Positions 1 through 8,449 of a stretch of 10,445 nucleotides of DNA are shown piece by piece. Origin of the DNA: JALJPB01 sp034111045 (GTDB lineage: Bacteria; Pseudomonadota; Gammaproteobacteria; Enterobacterales; Alteromonadaceae). The position numbers were made by a program, and so were the translations under genes. The DNA lies in NCBI GenBank assembly GCA_034111045.1, contig JAWUYA010000040.1, forward strand, positions 1 through 10,445. Direction: 5' to 3'. Position 1 is the stretch's first letter. Each line of letters begins with the position of its first letter. The notes below the pieces were generated by a model, which worked only from the letters and a program-made list of their open reading frames with translations, had not been told where the DNA came from and searched no databases.

Positions 1-137
1 CTCGCAAGGCTCTGTCACAGACTATCCGTTAGCGATACGTCATGTGTCAGGTAAGGTCACCGACGTACTCTATAACGCCAGTGTATATAAAGCCCTCAAA
101 GGCAATGTACAGGGAGTTTTTGCCTCGGCACGCGATG
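1..137 (+). repeat. PAS-coding internal repeat, copy 1 (partial)
   Basis: This is the end of a 372-base (124-codon) repeat unit whose next copy is at 373-509. Bases 1-84 match 373-456 at 81 of 84 positions, and two of the three differences are synonymous. The match then falls away and returns at 115-137 (one difference against 487-509). Third codon positions are conserved, which points to recent duplication or gene conversion rather than protein-level selection alone. Confidence 0.9.
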
Positions 138-2170
138 TGACTGAGCGTAAACGAGCAGAAGACGCGGCCCAAACCGCCTCACAATATTCTCGCAGCCTGA
201 TTGAAGCCAGCTTAGATCCATTGGTCACCATCAGTGCCGAAGGTAAGATTACTGACGTTAACACCGCAACTGAGAGGGTGACGGGTGTAAAGCGTACCAG
301 CCTTATTGACAGTGACTTTGCTAACTACTTTACCGATCCCGAAGAAGCCCGTAACGGTTACCAGCAAGTATTCTCGCAAGGCTATGTAACAGACTATCCG
401 TTAGCGATACGTCATGTGTCAGGCAAGGTCACCGACGTACTCTATAACGCCAGTGTGTACTACAAAGCAGCGTGTGAGGTTTCAGGCGTTTTTGCCGCGG
501 CACGCGATGCAGAACTTGCCTTAACTGCCACCATTTTTGAGTCTCAAGAAGGCATGTTTATCACTGATGCCACTGGCGTGATCCGACGCATTAATAAAGC
601 CTTTACCGAGATTACCAACTACACAGCTGAAGATGCTATAGGCCAAAAATTTGAGCTGCTTAGGACAGATGTTCATGATCAAGCTTTCTACACCAACAAG
701 TGGAAGATTATCAATAACACCGGCATGTGGGCTGGTGAAACTATGGGTAAGCGTAAAAATGGTGATATCTACCCACAGCATCTAAGCGTGACGGCAGTGA
801 AGGATATTAAAGGTATTGTCACCAATTATGTGGCCACGTTGACCGATATTACCAAGAGCAAAGCCGCCTCGGATGAAATCAAAAATCTGGCATTCTATGA
901 CACATTGACACAACTACCTAATCGTCGCATGTTGATGGATAGACTTAAACAAGCCTTGTCTAGTAGAAGCCGAAGCGGCGCTGTACTTTTTTTAGATCTT
1001 GACCAATTTAAATCTCTCAATGACACATTGGGACATGACATGGGTGATGTTCTGCTGCAACAGGTGGCAAGTCGCCTCAGTAACTGCTTACGAGTTGGTG
1101 ATACCGTAGCGCGTTTAGGTGGCGATGAATTTGTTGTTTTAATAGAAGACTTAAGTGAAACGCGCGTTGAAGCGGCAACGCAAACCGAAACGATCGCTGA
1201 AAAATTACTAAACGCACTGAACCTACCTTATCAACTGGGTACTTATGAGCATCGTAGCACCGCGAGTATAGGGGCCACGTTATTTAGTGATAATGAAACA
1301 GGGCTAGATACCATCATCAAGCAAGCCGATATTGCTATGTATCAAGCAAAAAAGGAGGGACGTAATACTATACGTTTCTACGACCCAAAAATGCAAGAGA
1401 TCATCTCCAATCGCGTTGATATGGAACGTGAGTTACGCCAAGCTATAGAGCAACAACAGTTTCAGCTATTTTACCAAATACAGGTAGATAGCTTGGGTAA
1501 TCCTTTGGGGGCAGAAGCGTTAATCCGATGGCAGCATCCTGAACGCAATATGATTTCACCTGTACAATTCATTCCGTTAGCAGAAGAAACAGGGCTAATT
1601 TTACCCATTGGTCAATGGGTGTTAGAAACGGCTTGTGCCCAACTGGCTGTCTGGCAGAAAAAGGCACATAGCAAACACTTAATGCTGTCGGTGAACGTTA
1701 GCGCCAAACAGCTCAATCAAGCAAACTTTGTGACACAAGTACAGGAAACGATACAGCATCACGCAATTGACTCAACAAAGCTCCATCTAGAACTTACGGA
1801 GAGTATGTTGGTAAAGGATATTGATAGCATTATTAATAAGATGAATGCACTAAGCAAGATAGGTGTTCGGTTCTCATTAGATGACTTTGGTACCGGCTAC
1901 TCATCACTGCTATACCTAAAAAAACTGCCTTTATCTCAATTGAAAATAGATCAGTCATTTGTGCGTGAAATTGTTGTCGACGAAAGTGACCTCACCATCG
2001 TAAGTACGATTATCGCCATGGCGCATAGTTTGAATTTGGGAGTTATTGCTGAAGGGGTTGAGACCGAGGAGCAACGACAACTACTTATTGACAATGATTG
2101 TTTGCAATTTCAAGGCTATTTGTTCGGTAAGCCGGTGCCGATTGATGAATTTGAGGCTTTGCTAGTTTAA
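2..2170 (+). CDS. PAS-repeat GGDEF/EAL cyclic-di-GMP enzyme (5' partial)
   Basis: The frame is open from the first bases, so the true start lies upstream; 722 residues are visible. In order: the C-terminal half of one PAS domain (to about 160), a second PAS (about 180-510), a third PAS (about 515-860), a GGDEF domain (about 880-1385) and an EAL domain (about 1420-2150). GGDEF is intact at 1118-1132, and an RVGD inhibitory I-site lies five residues before it (1091-1102). EAL is intact at 1514-1522, followed by the family's metal and catalytic blocks SVNVSAKQL, ELTES, DDFGTG (1880-1897), QLKIDQSF, EGVET (2051-2065) and QGYLFGKP. Family knowledge: GGDEF makes c-di-GMP and EAL hydrolyses it. With both motif sets complete, both activities are possible, presumably controlled by signals sensed through PAS. 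No membrane segment is visible in this part. The PAS repeats are nearly identical at DNA level (see repeats). The domain call is very sure; the net activity is not predictable. Confidence 0.96.
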   Translation, partial: SQGSVTDYPLAIRHVSGKVTDVLYNASVYKALKGNVQGVFASARDVTERKRAEDAAQTASQYSRSLIEASLDPLVTISAEGKITDVNTATERVTGVKRTSLIDSDFANYFTDPEEARNGYQQVFSQGYVTDYPLAIRHVSGKVTDVLYNASVYYKAACEVSGVFAAARDAELALTATIFESQEGMFITDATGVIRRINKAFTEITNYTAEDAIGQKFELLRTDVHDQAFYTNKWKIINNTGMWAGETMGKRKNGDIYPQHLSVTAVKDIKGIVTNYVATLTDITKSKAASDEIKNLAFYDTLTQLPNRRMLMDRLKQALSSRSRSGAVLFLDLDQFKSLNDTLGHDMGDVLLQQVASRLSNCLRVGDTVARLGGDEFVVLIEDLSETRVEAATQTETIAEKLLNALNLPYQLGTYEHRSTASIGATLFSDNETGLDTIIKQADIAMYQAKKEGRNTIRFYDPKMQEIISNRVDMERELRQAIEQQQFQLFYQIQVDSLGNPLGAEALIRWQHPERNMISPVQFIPLAEETGLILPIGQWVLETACAQLAVWQKKAHSKHLMLSVNVSAKQLNQANFVTQVQETIQHHAIDSTKLHLELTESMLVKDIDSIINKMNALSKIGVRFSLDDFGTGYSSLLYLKKLPLSQLKIDQSFVREIVVDESDLTIVSTIIAMAHSLNLGVIAEGVETEEQRQLLIDNDCLQFQGYLFGKPVPIDEFEALLV
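373..509 (+). repeat. PAS-coding internal repeat, copy 2
   Basis: This is the second copy of the unit, exactly 372 bases after copy 1 and in the same frame. It encodes the same PAS C-terminal half (SQGYVTDYPLAIRHVSGKV and following). After ARD at 500-508 the two copies diverge: copy 1 continues with the usual VTERKRAE signalling linker, while copy 2 goes directly into AELALTATIFES of the next PAS domain. Confidence 0.9.
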
Positions 2171-2201
2171 GTTGATTGGTTCGATGGTCGGATAAAAAGA
2201 C

Positions 2202-2225
2202 ATAGAAGGTTACCTATACTTCTAT
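2202..2225 (-). terminator. Probable bidirectional terminator between convergent genes
   Basis: ATAGAAG (2202-2208) and CTTCTAT (2219-2225) form a 7-base-pair stem with a 10-base loop. Read on the minus strand the stem is followed closely by GTCTTTTTATC, which suits the end of the acyltransferase gene. On the plus strand only a weaker run (GGCTTTTAAT) follows, after the c-di-GMP gene. A shifted pairing AAGGT/ACCTT (2206-2210 with 2226-2230) is also possible. The stem is AT-rich, so strength is uncertain. Confidence 0.45.
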
Positions 2226-2235
2226 ACCTTGGCTT

Positions 2236-4188
2236 TTAATAACGTAAAAAACTATCGGGGAAGCGTTTACCGATAACTGCTTCACCAAAACTTGATAAGT
2301 GATCTCCATCATCCCACAATATTTTTGTGCAGTTCATAAAATCTTGGGGGAATTTATACTTTAACATTTGATTTTGAGATAAGAATTTTACATTGTTCAA
2401 AAGGGAAATATTATGTTCGATATGCCCATCGAGTAAATCAAACGCCGCTTTTTGATTGGGACGTAACCTAAATTCAAAATCACAACCTTTCTGCAACAAA
2501 TGTCTATTAGTAAAATGAGGTTCAACTCGACTACCGAACCAAGTCACAGGTACGAAATTGCTTATTGCAGACAAGTATGAGCTTACCGTATCAACATTTT
2601 CAATATTAACAGTAATGCCGTTAACACTTTTTGACATCGCCAGTTTACTAAACATATTCCTTGAACCTTTATTACCATGCTCATCCTTTAATAAATAAAA
2701 TCCACCTTGCTCATAAATTACATGATTAAAGACATGGTTATTTATAGATATAAAGTCTGTGACCTTTTCATATTTGCAGTGTTTCTTTTGTGTATGAGGT
2801 CGACAGCCTTCAGTGCTTGTTACTCGAACAATAAATTCATTATCAAATTTAGCGGTAACCATATTAAATAACTCATTCGCATGGCTATCACCTAATATTA
2901 AAATGCCTGCTCCATATTTAGTTTTACACTCTTTCAACCTTAGTTGCGTTTGCATTGTCAATGTTTGCACGTTAAAACGGCATGGTGAGAAGTCTTGGTG
3001 GGCATTTACATCTCCCTGCCAATGGTCAGTTTTGGCAGTTCGCCCTTTAATAACCGAATATGTTTTTTGTGTTAATAAATTTTGTCTTGTTTTCCAACCG
3101 TTCTCGCCATTAACGTAATTGTTATAAAAAGATAAACAACCTATTAAAAATACCATCTGCAAGGGCTTACATTTTACATAATCGAACAGTTTAGCAAACG
3201 CATTGCTAAACTTGATTTGCTCAATATATTTATTACTCAAAAAACCCAACAATATTGACAATGCCATCCCTAAGAAGATGAATAGATCATTTAATGAGAA
3301 AAAATAAATAGCGACAACCAGCGGCCAGTGCCATAGATATATAGAGTAAGACCAAGCGCCAATGCTTTGGAAAACTAAATTACTGGTGATAAAACTATCG
3401 TTTCTTTTCGCTAGTAAAAGTAAATAGGCCCCTAACACCGGGCATAATGCCAAATAACCTGGCCAAGGGCTGTCTTTTGATATTAAGCAATAAGAACCAA
3501 CAATTAAAATTAAGCCAAACCACTCTACTAATTTTTTAGTTTTCTGTGATAGCGTAACAGGGTATAGGTAAGCAATTCCTCCAATCATCATTTGCCACGC
3601 CCTTGTTGGCAATAGATAATATGAACCGTTAGGCCATTTGTAGGTGGCTATGACACAAAAAATAAAAGCTAAGAGCGTTCCAAGTAGAATCACTACTTTC
3701 ATTGCATTGACAGACATAAACTTATGTATAGCGACAAGCAGTAATGGATAAATGATATAGAATTGCCATTCAACTGATAATGACCAAGTATGCAATAGCC
3801 ATTTTTCATGTGAAGTCGCATCAAAATAGCCTGACTCGCCCCAGTAAATTATATTGGAAAAAAAACCAATACTACTGCCAACATGCTTACCTAAGGCTTT
3901 ATAATCAAGCGGTGTTAAATAAAACCAGCCGAATACGAGTAATACTAAACAAAGCACGGCTAAGGCAGGAATAATTCTATTTGCACGGGCAAGATAAAAT
4001 TTTAAAATAGAAAAGTTTTCTTGTTCAATACCTCTGAATATTATTCCTGTCATTAAAAAACCTGAAATAACAAAAAAAACGTCAACACCTGCAAAACCAC
4101 CGGGCATCCAAGACGCATTGAAATGAAATAGCAAAACGGCTATTACAGCAATGGCTCTTAATCCATTAATATCGTTTCTAAATTGCAT
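2236..4188 (-). CDS. Membrane O-acyltransferase with C-terminal SGNH domain (OafB type)
   Basis: 650 residues, the usual length for two-domain acyltransferase-3/SGNH proteins, which O-acylate surface polysaccharides such as O-antigen. The N-terminal domain (about 1-355) is an acyltransferase-3 bundle of about ten to eleven membrane segments. It shows the hallmark DINGLRAIAV, H22 in LFHF, GVDVFFVISGF (34-44), the RANRIIPAL block (R68, R71) and HTWSLSVEWQFY (133-144). After a linker, the SGNH domain (about 400-650) has GDSH at 433-436 (putative nucleophile S435) and a C-terminal DGDH at 627-630, giving a complete Asp/His pair. In characterised OafA/OafB-type proteins the membrane part moves the acyl group and the extracytoplasmic SGNH part completes transfer. 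The substrate here is unknown. The ATG start is preceded by GGCGGA at suitable spacing. The gene stands alone, with no visible polysaccharide cluster around it. Confidence 0.93.
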   Translation of the reverse strand: MQFRNDINGLRAIAVIAVLLFHFNASWMPGGFAGVDVFFVISGFLMTGIIFRGIEQENFSILKFYLARANRIIPALAVLCLVLLVFGWFYLTPLDYKALGKHVGSSIGFFSNIIYWGESGYFDATSHEKWLLHTWSLSVEWQFYIIYPLLLVAIHKFMSVNAMKVVILLGTLLAFIFCVIATYKWPNGSYYLLPTRAWQMMIGGIAYLYPVTLSQKTKKLVEWFGLILIVGSYCLISKDSPWPGYLALCPVLGAYLLLLAKRNDSFITSNLVFQSIGAWSYSIYLWHWPLVVAIYFFSLNDLFIFLGMALSILLGFLSNKYIEQIKFSNAFAKLFDYVKCKPLQMVFLIGCLSFYNNYVNGENGWKTRQNLLTQKTYSVIKGRTAKTDHWQGDVNAHQDFSPCRFNVQTLTMQTQLRLKECKTKYGAGILILGDSHANELFNMVTAKFDNEFIVRVTSTEGCRPHTQKKHCKYEKVTDFISINNHVFNHVIYEQGGFYLLKDEHGNKGSRNMFSKLAMSKSVNGITVNIENVDTVSSYLSAISNFVPVTWFGSRVEPHFTNRHLLQKGCDFEFRLRPNQKAAFDLLDGHIEHNISLLNNVKFLSQNQMLKYKFPQDFMNCTKILWDDGDHLSSFGEAVIGKRFPDSFLRY

Positions 4189-4203
4189 AATATCCGCCGA
4201 GAG

Positions 4204-4231
4204 ATAATATTAGTTAACCCTTTACAGCTAA
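4204..4231 (-). promoter_or_regulatory. Candidate promoter for the acyltransferase gene
   Basis: On the minus strand, TATTAT (4204-4209, five of six to the -10 consensus) lies 16 bases after a weak -35, TTAGCT (4226-4231). It would give a leader of under 20 bases that contains the ribosome binding site. The region is very AT-rich, so chance matches are likely. Confidence 0.3.
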
Positions 4232-4582
4232 ATAAGCACAAAGCAAGCCAATGAAAAAATATTAAAAATTAAAATCGATAAAATAACATCCCTTGTTTAA
4301 ATGAGTAAAATATTTCGTAAAAAAGTCATGCTATGTTGAAGTATGTGGTAATAGCAATAGAGATAACATCAAAGAGGGTTAAAAATAGTAATGAAGTTTT
4401 AATTGAGGTTTAAGTAATAAAAACAATAGGTTAAAAAACTTAAAAGGCATCAAATAACCTTGCTATGGTGTAATTGGCTAATACTGTGTCCCCAAACAGA
4501 TTATTATATAAACCAAAAGGCTACACATTTATGCCACGCTACCTATCCCGTCACTTGTCTTTTATATAAAATCAGGTAAGTG

Positions 4583-4631
4583 TTAGCAAAACAAAAATAA
4601 ACAGGATCAGAATATTAGCAAAACGAAAATA
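4583..4631. repeat. 17-base direct repeat pair TTAGCAAAACRAAAATA
   Basis: Two copies, 4583-4599 and 4615-4631, differ at one base (A or G) and start 32 bases apart, about three helical turns. They sit in non-coding DNA about 310-355 bases past the end of the lipoprotein gene and about 395-445 bases upstream of the acyltransferase start. Function is not known, and in AT-rich DNA such a pair is only mildly unusual. Confidence 0.5.
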
Positions 4632-4876
4632 CCCCCGTAACTATGGCCCTATAATAATTGCAAACCATCTTGAAAAACACCGATATTTAGCATCAAGAAA
4701 TAAACTTTTTTGAAGTATTGATATAACATTTCCACTTCAATAATTTTAGGTGTTGGTAATTTCAATCAAAAAACATGATTTTAAGGTGTGACAAATAGCC
4801 CTTGAACATGGTGATCGTTCAGTCAGTTTTAAGCAATTAATGGAATCTTATAATAAAAAGATTTAAGTTGATTACC

Positions 4877-4899
4877 GGTTAAGCCACTTTAGCTCAACC
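4877..4899 (-). terminator. Possible terminator of the Att-type operon
   Basis: GGTTAAGC (4877-4884) and GCTCAACC (4892-4899) form an 8-base-pair stem with one G-U pair on the minus transcript and a 7-base loop, 44 bases past the lipoprotein stop codon. The nearest T-run on the minus strand (CTTTTTATT) is about 16 bases beyond the stem, so it is not a classical intrinsic terminator. It might serve instead to stabilise the RNA 3' end. Confidence 0.3.
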
Positions 4900-4942
4900 C
4901 GATCTTGATAATGAAAATGTTTTTTATTGAAAGGTAACTTTA

Positions 4943-6046
4943 CTATTCATAACCCGTCATTTCCAAAAAACCCGACCCTTTATGGCTGCCCGAAAAAGTC
5001 ACCATTCCTTCAAAATACTCAATACCAAAACGCATTATTTGTTTGTTATTAACTACATTAACCTCTAAATTAATACCTTCTTTAGCAATTTCAATAGAAA
5101 AGGACTGCGGATAAGCCGAGCTAACTTCTGTTTGATCCAGTAACATTATTTCATTTGCCGATAACGTGCGAATGTCACCATTACTTTGCATTAAGCTGCC
5201 ATACATATAATCTTGTTGCTCTGATCGAATACGATAAACCATTAGGGCAGTATCCTCACTAAGACGTAACGAGAACCAATCCCAACCATCTTGATCTTCT
5301 GCTAGCATTTGCGATCCCCATTCACGATCTAGCCAAGCCTTCCCTGTTACTGTTTGCCACTTTCCTTGCCAATAAACTTCACCGCTAACGTCAATAAAGG
5401 GTTGTGAATAATAATGACTCGCAATGTCTAGCGTTTGATGCTTTTTACTATAACCTTTTTCGCCTTGTAAAAAGAACGGCTGTTCGCTATTTAACTTTAA
5501 ATTTACTTGCCAAAAATATTCCTCTACGGGTAAGCTATTTAGGTCGACATTAGCGTTTACCGCTAAGCCATAACTTATTTCAGCAGGAAATAAATCTCCT
5601 TTGGAGTGCCAAGACCAGTCATCTATTTTTGCCACAAAGGGTTGTGTAGTGATAGCAACGTTAGCTAATTCTTCTCGTGCATTTCTAAAAGCGGAATTGT
5701 GCTGTGTACTATCCGCCAAGGCGGCATGAGCAAAATACCAATGTTTTTGCTCCACCGCACGGCGAAATAAGGTCCACTGGGTAGCCAAAGACAGTCCATC
5801 TTCAGTGGTAAGGTTAGCGGTAAGATACCACCACTCTTGCTGATAGGTTTTATGAGGGGCGTGAGCTGCCGGAAAACTTATCAAGTTTTTAACGGAAGGT
5901 TTTTCAAACTGGTCCGATATATCGGCTAATCCTTTTAGGGGATCATGCTTTTTCTTACTTTCACCACTGCAGCCACCGATAAAAGCAAAAATGCCTAGTA
6001 CCAAAGTAAGTAAAATATAAAAACCTAATGATTTTTGTTCCTTCAT
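4943..6046 (-). CDS. Lipoprotein with CrtC/AttH-type lipocalin-like domain
   Basis: 367 residues. A basic N-terminus and hydrophobic stretch (7-23) end in the lipobox IGGC with C26, so it is probably a membrane-anchored lipoprotein. The rest matches the family named after carotenoid 1,2-hydratase (CrtC) and AttH, two lipocalin-like beta barrels: EWWYLTANL (71-79), the HYYSQPFIDVSGEV block (211-224), GKAWLDREWGS (235-245), GWDWFSLRL (254-262) and a C-terminal GFLEMTGYE. It is the last gene of an operon whose other members are an ABC ATPase and an FtsX-type permease; this set is known as AttE-F/G-H. Its ATG overlaps the permease stop codon by 4 bases, so the two are translationally coupled. Inference: it is the extracytoplasmic partner that binds or carries the hydrophobic substrate of the transporter. 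No carotenoid gene is nearby, so a hydratase reaction is not suggested. Confidence 0.9.
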   Translation of the reverse strand: MKEQKSLGFYILLTLVLGIFAFIGGCSGESKKKHDPLKGLADISDQFEKPSVKNLISFPAAHAPHKTYQQEWWYLTANLTTEDGLSLATQWTLFRRAVEQKHWYFAHAALADSTQHNSAFRNAREELANVAITTQPFVAKIDDWSWHSKGDLFPAEISYGLAVNANVDLNSLPVEEYFWQVNLKLNSEQPFFLQGEKGYSKKHQTLDIASHYYSQPFIDVSGEVYWQGKWQTVTGKAWLDREWGSQMLAEDQDGWDWFSLRLSEDTALMVYRIRSEQQDYMYGSLMQSNGDIRTLSANEIMLLDQTEVSSAYPQSFSIEIAKEGINLEVNVVNNKQIMRFGIEYFEGMVTFSGSHKGSGFLEMTGYE

Positions 6047-8445
6047 GACAAATTTGCCCTTACATTAAGTTTATATAGAGGAATGCCCAGCGCAGGCATT
6101 AAAATAACTAACCCTAGCAAGCTACTCGCTGCAAAAGGTGCAATATCAAGTACCAGCGGCATTGACCAACCAAATGAAGCGGGTAAAACCTGGCCAACTA
6201 AGGCATTAGCTAATACTATCGCCACGGGCCAGCTTAATAAAATGGCTCCGCAGGCCAATAAAAACCATTGTAATAACATATGACCAAACAATTCTAATCG
6301 GCTATAACCTAAGCTACTTAATATGTATAAATCGGATTTACGCCCTAGCTCTAAGCTGTTAGCAGATAAAAACAAGCCAAAGCAAGCAATAGAAAGTAAA
6401 ACAAAGGCAATCGCTTGCGTAAGTACAAAGGTTTGTTCAAATATTCCTAAAGCCAGTAGTTTTATCTGCTCGGGCTCAAAAACTTGCTCTTCATCCAATA
6501 ATAATTGCTTTATAACTACTTGTTTATTTAAGTTTGCTCCCGGTTTAAAAAACACGCCAAAACCAATTTCATTCCAGCCTGAGAAGCGTTTTATGGCATA
6601 TTGCTCAAACATTTTAATGGCAAAACCTTGGTTGCCATAATCATAATAAATACCTACTACCTGACAAGACATGGTTTTATTACCTTGTGCAACGTTTATA
6701 ACCTGCCGTAAAGATATTAACTGCTTAAAGGCCAATTGTTCATTGATATAACAGGTGTTTTTTTCTGAAGTGATCGGTGCTTTATAGTGTTCTTTAAGTA
6801 ATAAACTGTTTTGTTGTTCTTGCGAAGCTAAAGTATAAATATCTACCGTATCTTCATTATATTTAGCAATAGTTTGCTGAAAAAGCACATAGCCTTCAAC
6901 TTCATCTTGTTGTTTAAGCCACGTTTCTATCTTAGCTTTTTGATCGGTTTTATAACTAATAAACAGGTCAGAATTTAACAATTGGTTAAGATAAGCAACA
7001 AAAGAAGTTTCAAAACTGTTTACCATTAAAGCCGCAGATATACTGGAGGTTAAGGCTAAATAAAAAGCAGCTAAAGGTAAATAACGTCTTCCTACTTGCT
7101 GGCTAGCATCTTTAAATACAAATTTTAGCCGAAATGAATGAGTAATACTTGCCAATCCCTGCAAAAAATAACGCAGTAAGTTGGGTAATATCATCACACT
7201 AGTCATCAGTAAAAGGCCATACTTAAACATTAAATGATACCAGTTATTACTAGGCCACAGAAAAAAAGCAATCAATAAGAGTAAAGCCATTAACAGGGTT
7301 GATTTAAAATTAAAAGGCTTATTAACAGACCGAGCAGATAAGGAAATTTGTGCTGAACCTATGGTTTTAAATTGTTTTATAAGGGCTACCACCACCGCAA
7401 GGGCAGAAATACCAAAGGCCCACAAACTATATTGCCATGTCCATTGAAAATGACCACTTAACCGTAATTGATACAATTGATCTAAGGTTAACCCTAATAT
7501 GGGTAATAAAATGGAAACCAAGGCAATCGAAATAACAATGCCAATTAGACTTGCCAATAAAGTAAGTATAAAAGACTCACATAACATTACTTTTTGAATT
7601 GTTCCTAACTCAACACCTAATAATCTTAATTGTGCGGCTAACTCGCCGCGTTTGGTCCAAGCTTGGCTGGCTGCTTGGTAAGCAATAAAAAGGCTGACAA
7701 TAAAACCTAAAATCGCCAAGGCAGACAAATTAAGATGCAAAGCATCGGCAAAGCCTTCGCGTTCTTCAAGCGACCAAGCTTCTTGAATCGATAAATAGGT
7801 GGGTAATTCGGTTTCTAGACGAGCTATTTCATGCTCTGGCATAGCTGCTACCATTAAATGGCTAAAACCTTTTATATCGGGAAAAAGCTCCCATGCCAAC
7901 GCTATATCAAGCAAAGCAATCGGGCCCCAGTCATTAACTTCATGGTAATTAACCTTTAAAGCACGCTTATCCGCTAACACCATATTATCTTTAGTTTTTA
8001 TCTCAAGTGCAAAGGCATATTTTTTACTTATATTGATGCTTTTACTAGTAAAACTCACTGGCATGGTAAGTACCAAAGGTAAAATATCTATCGCTCGAAA
8101 AGTTATTTTTTTTCCGTTTAAAAGTGTTTTACGAAAAACATGAGCTGCACCTAATTGATGAAAACCTAATTCTCTTAAGCGAGAAAAGTCCTCAATCGAA
8201 ATGGTATGGCCGTCTTGGGGTACTATATTAAAAGCAATAGGTGATTTTAAACGATTATTGGCTTCGTGATACTGCTGTTGACTGGCATGATTTAAGACCA
8301 AAATACATAACAAGGTGCTGGTTGCTATGGCCAAACTAAATATAAAACCTAAATTTAATAAAGGTTTATTCAAATATTCCGCAATATGCGCTTTTACTAC
8401 TAGTAAAAATTCACTATAACTTTTATTCATTGGTAAGTTTTCCAT
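6043..8445 (-). CDS. FtsX-family ABC transporter permease (AttF/AttG-type fusion)
   Basis: 800 residues, about twice a single MacB/FtsX permease unit. About ten membrane segments are predicted from hydrophobicity: near 31-51, 241-261, 288-318, 336-356, 382-398, 407-427, 455-476, 673-695, 721-750 and 765-790. Two large hydrophilic, presumably periplasmic domains lie at about 55-235 and 480-670. The cytoplasmic coupling region of FtsX proteins appears twice: RGELAAQLRLLGV (267-279) and RKSDLYILSSLGYSRLELF (702-720). This two-half layout matches permeases annotated as joined AttF and AttG, related to LolC/E and YbbP. The ATG at 8445 is preferred because AAAGG (8454-8458) lies 8 bases before it. 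A GTG at 8448 is too close to that site and an ATG at 8430 too far. It starts 4 bases after the ATPase stop and overlaps the lipoprotein start by 4 bases. The substrate is unknown. Confidence 0.92.
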   Translation of the reverse strand: MENLPMNKSYSEFLLVVKAHIAEYLNKPLLNLGFIFSLAIATSTLLCILVLNHASQQQYHEANNRLKSPIAFNIVPQDGHTISIEDFSRLRELGFHQLGAAHVFRKTLLNGKKITFRAIDILPLVLTMPVSFTSKSINISKKYAFALEIKTKDNMVLADKRALKVNYHEVNDWGPIALLDIALAWELFPDIKGFSHLMVAAMPEHEIARLETELPTYLSIQEAWSLEEREGFADALHLNLSALAILGFIVSLFIAYQAASQAWTKRGELAAQLRLLGVELGTIQKVMLCESFILTLLASLIGIVISIALVSILLPILGLTLDQLYQLRLSGHFQWTWQYSLWAFGISALAVVVALIKQFKTIGSAQISLSARSVNKPFNFKSTLLMALLLLIAFFLWPSNNWYHLMFKYGLLLMTSVMILPNLLRYFLQGLASITHSFRLKFVFKDASQQVGRRYLPLAAFYLALTSSISAALMVNSFETSFVAYLNQLLNSDLFISYKTDQKAKIETWLKQQDEVEGYVLFQQTIAKYNEDTVDIYTLASQEQQNSLLLKEHYKAPITSEKNTCYINEQLAFKQLISLRQVINVAQGNKTMSCQVVGIYYDYGNQGFAIKMFEQYAIKRFSGWNEIGFGVFFKPGANLNKQVVIKQLLLDEEQVFEPEQIKLLALGIFEQTFVLTQAIAFVLLSIACFGLFLSANSLELGRKSDLYILSSLGYSRLELFGHMLLQWFLLACGAILLSWPVAIVLANALVGQVLPASFGWSMPLVLDIAPFAASSLLGLVILMPALGIPLYKLNVRANLS

Positions 8446-8449
8446 CACC

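Larger units (their letters stand above)
4189..4942. other. AT-rich intergenic region without a convincing gene
   Basis: 754 bases between two minus-strand genes. No frame on either strand carries a recognisable protein. What can be seen: the candidate acyltransferase promoter at its left edge; a 17-base direct repeat (4583-4599 and 4615-4631); a 7-base inverted repeat TTGAAGT/ACTTCAA (4710-4716, 4734-4740); and a hairpin near the end of the Att-type operon (4877-4899). Short peptides in the plus strand (4531-4569 and 4792-4866) look like chance frames or gene debris. Confidence 0.6.

Noticed and set aside
2813..3118. Plus-strand frame of 101 codons
   Set aside because: It lies fully opposite the acyltransferase gene, has no recognisable domain and no convincing start signal; it is a shadow of that gene.
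4531..4569. Short plus-strand frame beginning MPRYLSRH, after a TGTCCCC sequence
   Set aside because: It resembles the start of some REP-associated transposases, but stops after 12 codons and nothing downstream continues it; too little to call a remnant.
4792..4866. Plus-strand peptide IALEHGDRSVSFKQLMES followed by a stop
   Set aside because: It is slightly reminiscent of transposase helix-turn-helix starts, but has no start codon, no repeats at its ends and no second piece.
4943..6046. Carotenoid 1,2-hydratase activity
   Set aside because: Only the fold family is shared with CrtC. The lipoprotein anchor and ABC operon context point to a transport partner, and no carotenoid genes are present.
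6035..6640. Plus-strand frames opposite the permease gene
   Set aside because: They mirror well-supported coding sequence on the other strand and have the odd Lys/Ser/Thr-rich composition of antisense frames.
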